NCBI GenBank assembly: GCA_019594235.1
Contig: JAFDTG010000038.1
Coordinates: 1 to 13,352, forward strand
Reading direction: 5' to 3'
Source of the DNA: Candidatus Saliniplasma halalkaliphilum
Lineage (GTDB): Archaea > Thermoplasmatota > Thermoplasmata > Halarchaeoplasmatales > Halarchaeoplasmataceae
Length of the DNA stretch: 13,352 nt
Shown here: positions 5,622-11,487 of the stretch, piece after piece
How the letters are laid out: each line of letters opens with the position of its first letter
Numbering within the stretch: the stretch's first letter is position 1
The notes under the pieces: generated by a model
The model's input: only the letters and a program-made list of their open reading frames with translations
What the model was told of the DNA's origin: nothing
Databases searched by the model: none
Translations under genes and position numbers: made by a program

Positions 5622-6614
5622 ATGGGAGAACCTTGGATATCGGCCAGTGATGTTGAAAAATATGGATATTGTCCTCTTAGTTGGTGGTTGAATGAGTCTC
5701 AGAAAGAAGTGATAAATGAGAGTCTAAAAGAGGGTAGAGAGGAGCACAAAAAGATCACCGGTGAGATAGACGAGGTGAAAGAAAAAGAAGAGGCTACAAA
5801 AAAAATTGAGACCCTCATCTTATGGTTAGCAGTATCAGCTACTTTACTATCTATTGGCGGACTCACTCTGATCAGACCGGATAAAATATTCAGCCAGATA
5901 TTCCAGGTGAATGCATTGATCTGGCTTTTAGCTGCAACTTTTTTCCTTTTCGCTAGTGAGAAGGGAGTTATCAAGGACGAAGAGTTCAAGGCAGAACGGA
6001 TCATACTGGTCTTCGCCATGGTGGCTACGGGTTTTGGTATTTTAAGTCTAACACTACCACTGTTGGATGATTATCTTGCCCGAATAACCCAGGTCGTATC
6101 TTTGATGTGGCTCATCGGGGCGAGTTACTGGCTTAAGCGATCCCTTTCATTGGGTAGGGAAGTGAAAAATAAAAAAGAAAAACTCAAAATGCCAGATGGT
6201 GAAGTAGATTATGTGGACATCTACGACCAAAAAAGTAAACTATTCTCATCGGATAAATACAGGTTGAGGGGTAGGCCGGATTACATTATCAGAGACAACA
6301 GTCATAAGATACCGGTTGAGATCAAAACTGGACGTGTTCCTAAAGGACCATTTTTCTCACATATACTTCAAACCTCTGCTTATTGTCTATTGATAGAAGA
6401 AGAAACCGGAAAGTCACCACCCTATGGTATAGTTAAGTATGGTGATGAGGAGTTCGAAGTTGAATACGATGATGAACTTAAAGAGTTATTATTAGAAAAA
6501 TTGAACGACATGAGAGATATATTTCAAACGGAAGATGTACACAGAAACCATAATAGAAAAGGTAAATGTAGGAACTGTTCCAGACGTGAAATATGTCCAG
6601 AATCTCTAGCTTAA
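5622..6614 (+). CDS. Membrane-embedded Cas4/RecB-like PD-(D/E)XK nuclease
   Basis: This 330-residue protein has Cas4-type nuclease marks split by a membrane insert. The N-terminus carries the first cluster cysteine in DVEKYGYCPLSWW (Cys17) and the G-x3-H motif (Gly38, His42). Residues 63-172 hold four hydrophobic helices in two hairpins. The nuclease core follows: GRPD with Asp220, VEIK with Glu233 and Lys235, and QTSAY (Gln250, Tyr254). The end carries C-x2-C-x5-C (Cys316, 319, 325), so a [4Fe-4S] cluster as in Cas4 and AddB/Dna2 is likely. All nuclease motifs appear intact, so activity on DNA at the membrane is plausible, as a 5'-3' exonuclease or a flap-trimming enzyme. No CRISPR array or cas gene is nearby, so a repair or defence role outside CRISPR is more likely. 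The two membrane hairpins are internal duplicates (19 of 48 residues identical). Confidence 0.8.
   Translation: MGEPWISASDVEKYGYCPLSWWLNESQKEVINESLKEGREEHKKITGEIDEVKEKEEATKKIETLILWLAVSATLLSIGGLTLIRPDKIFSQIFQVNALIWLLAATFFLFASEKGVIKDEEFKAERIILVFAMVATGFGILSLTLPLLDDYLARITQVVSLMWLIGASYWLKRSLSLGREVKNKKEKLKMPDGEVDYVDIYDQKSKLFSSDKYRLRGRPDYIIRDNSHKIPVEIKTGRVPKGPFFSHILQTSAYCLLIEEETGKSPPYGIVKYGDEEFEVEYDDELKELLLEKLNDMRDIFQTEDVHRNHNRKGKCRNCSRREICPESLA
5808..5951 (+). repeat. Protein-level duplication, copy 1 (membrane hairpin)
   Basis: Codons 63-110 of the nuclease gene encode a two-helix hairpin that aligns without gaps to codons 125-172. Identical positions include A70/A132, AT 73-74/135-136, LTL 81-83/143-145, D87/D149, QV 95-96/157-158 and WL 101-102/163-164. 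Confidence 0.75.
5994..6137 (+). repeat. Protein-level duplication, copy 2 (membrane hairpin)
   Basis: Codons 125-172 of the nuclease gene form the second copy. The offset is 62 residues and the copies are separated by a short charged cytoplasmic-type linker (ASEKGVIKDEEFKA). About 40% identity over 48 residues indicates an old tandem duplication rather than a recent one. Confidence 0.75.
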
Positions 6615-6910
6615 TCTTTTTCTTCTAATTTCTTTTTGATCTCTTCGACATCATCCTTCATCTTAAGCATCTCTTCTTCGAAAGTTGTAAATTGTCGATT
6701 AGAAAAGATCCTATGTGAGATGTACATCCCAATGAAAACCGCACCGATTATAGCCAATATGGAGATTACCACTAAACCGAAGACGAAAGTGTAGAACCCT
6801 GTCAAAACATCCCTCATAGGTAGAACACCGGTCATCATAGCTACTGCTACCAACCCGATCCCAACTATAATAGAACCTAGAAGTATCAAAGGTACTGGTA
6901 CCCTTTTCAT
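6611..6910 (-). CDS. Small two-helix membrane protein with coiled-coil tail
   Basis: I do not recognise this 99-residue protein. It has two membrane segments, at about residues 7-28 and 41-65, then a charged heptad-like tail from 76 to 98 (EEEMLKMKDDVEEIKKKLEE) that should form a coiled coil in the cytoplasm. Its ATG overlaps the stop of the upstream lipoprotein gene by 4 bp, and GGAGG (minus strand, 6918-6922) is a good ribosome binding site 7 bases before it. Its stop codon shares TTAA at 6611-6614 with the stop of the convergent nuclease gene, so neither gene has room for its own terminator between them. It may anchor or oligomerise with the lipoprotein, but that rests only on position. 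Confidence 0.8.
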   Translation of the reverse strand: MKRVPVPLILLGSIIVGIGLVAVAMMTGVLPMRDVLTGFYTFVFGLVVISILAIIGAVFIGMYISHRIFSNRQFTTFEEEMLKMKDDVEEIKKKLEEKD

Positions 6911-7368
6911 GTGCTTTCCTCCATTTTATTCATTCTTCTTACGAAGGGCAGGTTCTGTGGCCTTATATTTTCTTCGGTACCATCTAAATGTGTTAAAGTA
7001 AAACGATAAAGAACTTCATCGTTGTGAAATGTTTCAATGGTTGCATTGAAGTTGTACATGTCTTCATCCCTGTAAACACGGGTATTCAAGAAAAAGGAAG
7101 TGCGATTGGTCTTATATTCTATGGAGAAGGCATTTGTTTTGTTCATAACCGTTTCATTATCTATCTCCAAAACGAGTCTATCGTACATAACGTCCTCTAC
7201 ACCGTGGATGAATATAACGGTTTCATTTGGCCTCTCCAATTGAACTGAGTAATCTAAGACGATTTTTGGCATATCGTAGGCTGGCGGTCGAGGCGGATCA
7301 GTATTGCATCCGACGAACGCTACTCCGATGAGGAGTATGACTGAAATAAGGATTATGGCCTTCTCCAT
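6907..7368 (-). CDS. Secreted lipoprotein with many N-glycosylation sequons
   Basis: This 153-residue protein starts with a signal peptide of about 20 residues (MEKAIILISVILLIGVAFVG), followed by Cys21. That gives a lipobox-like VGC and predicts a lipid-anchored outer-surface protein. The mature part begins with a proline-rich linker (DPPRPPAYD) and then looks beta-rich. It contains five N-x-S/T sequons, at Asn48, 71, 76, 88 and 108, dense for its size and fitting archaeal N-glycosylation. I recognise no enzyme domain. It is the first gene of a two-gene minus-strand operon. The ATG lacks a clear Shine-Dalgarno. AATTAATAAA on the minus strand about 27 bases upstream (7391-7400) could be its TATA box for a leaderless mRNA. 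Confidence 0.8.
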   Translation of the reverse strand: MEKAIILISVILLIGVAFVGCNTDPPRPPAYDMPKIVLDYSVQLERPNETVIFIHGVEDVMYDRLVLEIDNETVMNKTNAFSIEYKTNRTSFFLNTRVYRDEDMYNFNATIETFHNDEVLYRFTLTHLDGTEENIRPQNLPFVRRMNKMEEST

Positions 7369-7426
7369 GGTATAACATCATATTAAGTAGTTTATTAATT
7401 TTATCAACAAATTAAAAAAACTAATA

Positions 7427-7436
7427 TTTATATAAA
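7427..7436 (+). promoter_or_regulatory. TATA box of the cyanophycin operon
   Basis: TTTATATAAA is a strong, self-complementary archaeal TATA element with a purine/A-rich stretch upstream. A start about 25 bases downstream falls near 7457, giving a leader of roughly 45 bases before the ATG at 7504. Because the box is palindromic, it could also support the divergent lipoprotein gene, although its distance from that ATG is less favourable. Confidence 0.75.
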
Positions 7437-7451
7437 TGGGTATAATTAGTA

Positions 7452-7466
7452 AAGTTAAAATAACTT
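7452..7466 (+). promoter_or_regulatory. Inverted repeat at the cyanophycin operon start site
   Basis: AAGTTA-AAA-TAACTT is a perfect 6-bp inverted repeat lying over the predicted transcription start. It shares its GTTA/TAAC half-sites with the motif a few bases downstream (7468-7482). Its position suits a repressor operator. No regulator gene is adjacent, and AT-rich sequence can form such repeats by chance. Confidence 0.4.
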
Positions 7467-7467
7467 A

Positions 7468-7482
7468 ATAACGTATTGTTAC
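7468..7482 (+). promoter_or_regulatory. Leader motif, second copy, TAAC-N5-GTTA
   Basis: ATAACGTATTGTTAC matches 13 of 15 bases of the element at 8-22 before the cold-shock gene. Both copies end 21-30 bases before the start codon and come before a Shine-Dalgarno. The TAAC and GTTA arms are the same in both, and the two differences lie in the central spacer, as expected for a conserved two-fold site. Confidence 0.45.
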
Positions 7483-7503
7483 ATCCGCGGAAGGGAGATC
7501 ATA

Positions 7504-7740
7504 ATGGTGTCAAATATTGATGAGGTATTAAATGATCAACTTGGATATGTTGTCCCGGTTATTTATAGGATTCAAAAGGATAATATGGGACTTCATGGGA
7601 AAAAGATACCTCCTGAATTACGAGACCAATTCGTGGAAGGTATGATAAAACTGTGCAGGTCCGAGTTCGAGATGGACTTTGATGACCCATTATATGAGAT
7701 CAAGATACACAGGTTTGTAGAAGCTAATTCCGATCGATAG
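7504..7740 (+). CDS. Unknown 78-residue protein, head of cyanophycin operon
   Basis: I recognise no family. The protein is 78 residues, soluble and mostly helical by composition, with acidic patches (FEMDFDDPLYE at 57-67), one Cys and no membrane segment. It reads as one compact domain: a helix near VLNDQLGYVVPVIYRIQK, then KKIPPELRDQFVEGMIKLCRSEF. The ATG has a GGAAGGGAGAT ribosome binding site (7489-7499). The stop lies 25 bases before the preferred synthetase start, so the two are almost surely co-transcribed from the TATA box at 7427. Being first in the operon suggests a companion of cyanophycin synthetase, such as an activator, primer or granule protein. That is inference from position only. 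Confidence 0.75.
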   Translation: MVSNIDEVLNDQLGYVVPVIYRIQKDNMGLHGKKIPPELRDQFVEGMIKLCRSEFEMDFDDPLYEIKIHRFVEANSDR

Positions 7741-7765
7741 CCAAACAGGGGTGGATGGTGTTTCT

Positions 7766-10399
7766 ATGAGTGGACAATATATTCGTATATTGAGTTGGAA
7801 TCATCTTAACGGAGCGAATGTTCATGCTCTTTTTCCCGTATTAGAGGTAACTCTGGATCTTGAAGGAGTGAAAGATACACCTATTGATAATATAATTAAG
7901 GATGAGTTACTGAGGCTTTTACCGACTTTAAAAACACAAAAGTGTCCCCGGTGTTCAGATGAAGGTTTCTTAAAAGGAAAGGATACACATCTTCATATTA
8001 TTCAGCATATAGCACTTACCATACAAGATCTATCTGGAGACGATGTATCATTTGGAAAAAGTATCATTGATTCTAAAAATACTTCTAAACTGATATTAGA
8101 ATACAATTATGAAGAACTCGTAGACCACGCAGTCGATAAATCGGTAGAACTGTACAATAGAATACTCGATGGTGAAAAGGATCTAGATGGGTTCGTCAAC
8201 ATCATCATAAAAAAAGCCCAGAATATCTATATGAGGCAAAAAATCGGACCTAGTACCAAAGCTATCTTAGATGCTGCCAAAAAACACGATATCCCATTTA
8301 AACACATACAGAAAGATTACAGCTTATACTCTTTAGGATGGGGAGTTAAAAAAAAGCGTATATGGGGGCCGGTCACATCTGAAACATCCATGATATCCTC
8401 GGATATTGCACAGAACAAGTTGTTGACAAAAAAGATATTTTACGAAACTGGTTTTCCTGTTCCAAGAGGAGAGATAGTCACGTCCAAGGAAGAAGCTGTG
8501 CAAAGCGCTGAAAAATTGTCGTATCCGGTCATAATAAAACCTGTAGATGGGCATCACGGAGAGGGTGTATTAGGTGATATCATATCTAAAGAAGAGGCAG
8601 AGGAAGCATTTGAGATCGCAAAAGATTACTCAAATAAATTACTTTTAGAGGAACACATCCCAGGTGATGATTTCAGGTTTTTAATCATCGATAATGAAGT
8701 TAAAGCGGTTGCTAAAAGGATCCCCGCACATGTGACCGGAGATGGTAGATCTACTATAGAGGAGCTTGTGGAAAAGGAGAACGAAGATCCAAAGAGAGGA
8801 GAGGGGCATCAAAGTGTTCTTACCAACCTACGGTTGGGTAAAGAAGAGATCCGGTTCCTGAGAACTAGAGGTTTTATTCCAGAGTCAGTCCCTGATAAAG
8901 GCGAGAAGATCTTCCTTAGGGTCGGAGGTAATCTAAGTACAGGGGGAATATCAGAGGATTACACCGAGCGAATCCATCCAGAATTGGAAAAAATCATAGA
9001 AAGAGCCAGTAAAGTCATCGGTATGGATTTGGCCGGTATCGATATCGTTGCAGAAGACGTTACTTCTCATCCGGATGATATGAGATGGGGTATCATCGAG
9101 GTCAACGCAAGTCCGGGACTAAGGATGCACACAAACCCAGCATTGGGGACTCCTATAAACGTTGGAGTGGATATAATCGATCACCTTTATCCCCATAAAG
9201 ATGGAAGGATACCGTTAGTAGCTGTAACCGGTACCAACGGAAAGACAACAACTTCACGTCTTATAGAGTGGATCGCCAGAGGCAGCGGTTTCAAAACAGG
9301 TATGGCGGTCACAGGAGGGATATATCTAGATGGTGATCAAATAGTAGATGGTGACACCACGGGACCGTGGAGTGCTAGAGTGGTTCTGGATAATCCAGAG
9401 ATTGAATACGCAGTCTTAGAAACTGCTCGAGGAGGGATCGTAAGAAAAGGTCTCGGATTCGATAAATCAACCGTAAGCGTAGTTACTAATATCCGTGAAG
9501 ACCATCTAGGTATGGATGGTCTAGAAACTTTAGATGACATCTTCGAGGTCAAATCACTTTTACTGAGAGTTACCCAAGAGGACGGTTACTGTGTATTCAA
9601 TGGAAACGATGATTATGCCGAACAGCTTCTACAGAGATGTAACGGCACTCCGATCGTTTTTGCTTTAGAAAAAGATGAAACTGTAGAATCCTTTATCGAA
9701 GATGGTATCACCACATTTTTGGTGGAAGGAAAAAATATAGTGGTGATCGAGAGCGGTGATAATGAATGTCTAGCAAAGATCACAGATATACCGTACCTGA
9801 TGGGAGGTGCCAAGATGATGCTTGAAGATACCTTAGCAGCTATGGCCGCCAGCTACGCTTCAGGTTTCTCTAAAGAGGAGATCGTGGACAATTTGAAAGT
9901 ATTCACGATGGATGAGAATATGAATCCTGGCCGTCTCAATATTTACGAGCTAGAAAAATCACTAATAGTCTTAGATTATGCACATAATATCGACGGGATC
10001 AAGGCTTTAGGTGATTATGTAAATCATCTACCAGGTGGGAGGAAAGTTATCGCATTCACCATCCCGGGTGACCGAAGCGATGATTTTATCAAAAAATGTG
10101 GGAAAGAAGCTGCTGAACTCTTCGATATGGTGGTATGCACTGAAAACCAGGAGATCGCAAGAGGTAGAGGAGATGGTGAGATATGCAATCTGGTTGCACA
10201 GGGTGCGTTAGAGAATGGCGGTAATGTACCTATAAACATATCAGATAAAATGGAAGCCGTAAAATTCGTTCTGGAAAACAAGGGTCCCAGTGACAAGTTG
10301 GTACTTGCAGATCTGGATGTGACTTCAAAAGATTTAACAAAAATTTTATCGGAAAATGGACTAAAAGGACATTTAAAACCATTCAATAAAGAAAATTGA
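7766..10399 (+). CDS. cphA: Cyanophycin synthetase
   Basis: This 877-residue, full-length CphA1-type enzyme polymerises aspartate and arginine into multi-L-arginyl-poly-L-aspartate using ATP. There are three parts. The N-terminal domain (to about residue 160) carries ILSWNHLNGANVHALFPVLE and CPRCSDEGFLKG. The ATP-grasp domain (about 205-480) adds Asp; it carries SDIAQNKLLTKKIFYETGFPVP, KPVDGHHGEGV and IEVNASPGLRMH. The Mur-ligase-like domain (about 484-877) adds Arg; it has the P-loop GTNGKTT at 489-495, then ETARGGIVRKGLGF, NIREDHLGMDG and LDYAHN. The ATG at 7766 is preferred because family members begin just before the ILS strand. A GTG at 7751 would add five residues. The stop lies one base from that of the convergent cyanophycinase. 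All main motifs look intact, so activity is likely. Confidence 0.93.
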   Translation: MSGQYIRILSWNHLNGANVHALFPVLEVTLDLEGVKDTPIDNIIKDELLRLLPTLKTQKCPRCSDEGFLKGKDTHLHIIQHIALTIQDLSGDDVSFGKSIIDSKNTSKLILEYNYEELVDHAVDKSVELYNRILDGEKDLDGFVNIIIKKAQNIYMRQKIGPSTKAILDAAKKHDIPFKHIQKDYSLYSLGWGVKKKRIWGPVTSETSMISSDIAQNKLLTKKIFYETGFPVPRGEIVTSKEEAVQSAEKLSYPVIIKPVDGHHGEGVLGDIISKEEAEEAFEIAKDYSNKLLLEEHIPGDDFRFLIIDNEVKAVAKRIPAHVTGDGRSTIEELVEKENEDPKRGEGHQSVLTNLRLGKEEIRFLRTRGFIPESVPDKGEKIFLRVGGNLSTGGISEDYTERIHPELEKIIERASKVIGMDLAGIDIVAEDVTSHPDDMRWGIIEVNASPGLRMHTNPALGTPINVGVDIIDHLYPHKDGRIPLVAVTGTNGKTTTSRLIEWIARGSGFKTGMAVTGGIYLDGDQIVDGDTTGPWSARVVLDNPEIEYAVLETARGGIVRKGLGFDKSTVSVVTNIREDHLGMDGLETLDDIFEVKSLLLRVTQEDGYCVFNGNDDYAEQLLQRCNGTPIVFALEKDETVESFIEDGITTFLVEGKNIVVIESGDNECLAKITDIPYLMGGAKMMLEDTLAAMAASYASGFSKEEIVDNLKVFTMDENMNPGRLNIYELEKSLIVLDYAHNIDGIKALGDYVNHLPGGRKVIAFTIPGDRSDDFIKKCGKEAAELFDMVVCTENQEIARGRGDGEICNLVAQGALENGGNVPINISDKMEAVKFVLENKGPSDKLVLADLDVTSKDLTKILSENGLKGHLKPFNKEN

Positions 10400-10400
10400 T

Positions 10401-11240
10401 TTACCAGTCTTCAGGATGTGTTGCCTTAAATTCCTCGTTATAATACGGTTTATTATCTTCAAGATCGTATCCCCAGCCATTACCCAATATGTGAACTCTG
10501 ATGCCTTCAACACATATGGGTTCTCTGTATTTTATGTGGGGGACGTTGGATAATCCTATCTCTTTCCCATCTACGACTACGATATTACGTGAACCCACGA
10601 CAAAGAACTCTTTCTTCTCCAGATCCCAAAAAGCAGCGGTGTCTTCACCCAATCCAACTCCTAAAATACCTGGATGTTCGGTCACCACGTGTACCAATCT
10701 GGGGAATCTACCACGGGCTGTGAAGTGTGTATCGATGACGGCGTCTTCGATTATGTTGAGTCCTGGTGACAATTCAACTTTACCGTGAAGTAATGACTCT
10801 TTGCTTTTACCGTAGGCTATCATAGTTCTTGTAAGGCATACCGAACCGGCACTGGTACCCCCTATAAAAGCTCCTTCTGCAAATTTTTCCTTTATAGCTT
10901 TTAATGATTCAGTACCGCCTAAAAGAGAAGTGATACGTAATTGATTTCCTCCGGTGAAGAAAAAGGCCTCACATTCTTCTATTTCCTCAACAGTACTTTC
11001 CTTGTTAGCTTCCTCTCTAGTTTCCGGATATATCACTTTGGTCCTGATATCGTCACATTTGAATAGATGTGAGTATTTTTTTCCAGTTCTGATGGGGTTC
11101 AAGCTAGCTGAGGGGATTATTCCTATTATAGGTGAATGGCCTAGATTATTTCTGATCCTGTCGAGAAATTCGACTATGATCGGATCTTCTGGAAAGAAAT
11201 CTAGATTACCTCCGATAGTAACTACTTGACCTTTTGGCAT
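10401..11240 (-). CDS. cphB: Cyanophycinase (peptidase family S51)
   Basis: This 279-residue protein is close to the usual length of CphB, a serine exopeptidase that cuts cyanophycin into beta-aspartyl-arginine dipeptides. Seen in order are VTIGGNLDF at the start, FFTGGNQLRI (94-103), the nucleophile elbow IGGTSAGSV with Ser130, and DTHFTARGRFPRL (170-182), which holds the Asp, His and three Arg expected in the substrate pocket. Later come LGVGLGEDTAAFW and the C-terminal strand region. There is no signal peptide, so it acts in the cytoplasm. The family usually has DQHF where this protein has DTHF. It converges on the synthetase gene with a one-base gap, so making and degrading the polymer are under separate promoters. 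The start ATG has only a weak GGTG ribosome binding site. Confidence 0.93.
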   Translation of the reverse strand: MPKGQVVTIGGNLDFFPEDPIIVEFLDRIRNNLGHSPIIGIIPSASLNPIRTGKKYSHLFKCDDIRTKVIYPETREEANKESTVEEIEECEAFFFTGGNQLRITSLLGGTESLKAIKEKFAEGAFIGGTSAGSVCLTRTMIAYGKSKESLLHGKVELSPGLNIIEDAVIDTHFTARGRFPRLVHVVTEHPGILGVGLGEDTAAFWDLEKKEFFVVGSRNIVVVDGKEIGLSNVPHIKYREPICVEGIRVHILGNGWGYDLEDNKPYYNEEFKATHPEDW

Positions 11241-11284
11241 ATCATAACACCGCTCTGAGACCTAAAGCTCATATTCATCATTAG

Positions 11285-11297
11285 ATATATTAAAATT
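11285..11297 (-). promoter_or_regulatory. Probable TATA box of cyanophycinase gene
   Basis: On the minus strand this reads TTTTAATATATC. Transcription would begin near 11263, leaving a leader of about 20 bases before the ATG at 11240 that includes GGTG. The rest of the 247-bp gap 11241-11487 holds no gene I can support. Its only other visible elements are the promoter of the next gene and a weak TGATT/AATCA repeat at 11411-11427. Confidence 0.5.
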
Positions 11298-11447
11298 CCT
11301 GAAAAGGTATCCATTTTCGTTTTGGAAGGGATGATATTTTCGGGCATCTATTTGTTTCCTCTTCTTATAACGGATTTAGAGTTGTTCCACTAAGATATAA
11401 CTGTTGTGTGTGATTACTTAAAAATCATATGACAAAAGCCCGTTGAA

Positions 11448-11455
11448 TTTAAATA
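11448..11455 (+). promoter_or_regulatory. Probable TATA box of the oxidoreductase gene
   Basis: TTTAAATA lies about 36 bases before the ATG at 11488. A start some 25 bases downstream would give a leader of roughly 11 bases that just includes AGGAAGAT (11477-11484), a plausible ribosome binding site. Confidence 0.55.
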
Positions 11456-11487
11456 GACAATGTTAATTCTACGACTAGGAAGATAAC

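Noticed and set aside
5622..6614. CRISPR adaptation gene cas4
   Set aside because: The nuclease motifs are Cas4-like, but no repeat array and no cas1, cas2 or effector gene is present, and the membrane insert is not a feature of CRISPR Cas4.
10024..10386. Open frame of 120 codons on the minus strand at the 3' end of cphA
   Set aside because: It lies wholly within the Mur-like domain of the synthetase, with no family resemblance of its own.
11331..11393. Possible 20-codon reading frame in the gap before the oxidoreductase gene
   Set aside because: A GGAAGGG run sits directly against the ATG, too close for use. The frame is very short and has no recognisable content.
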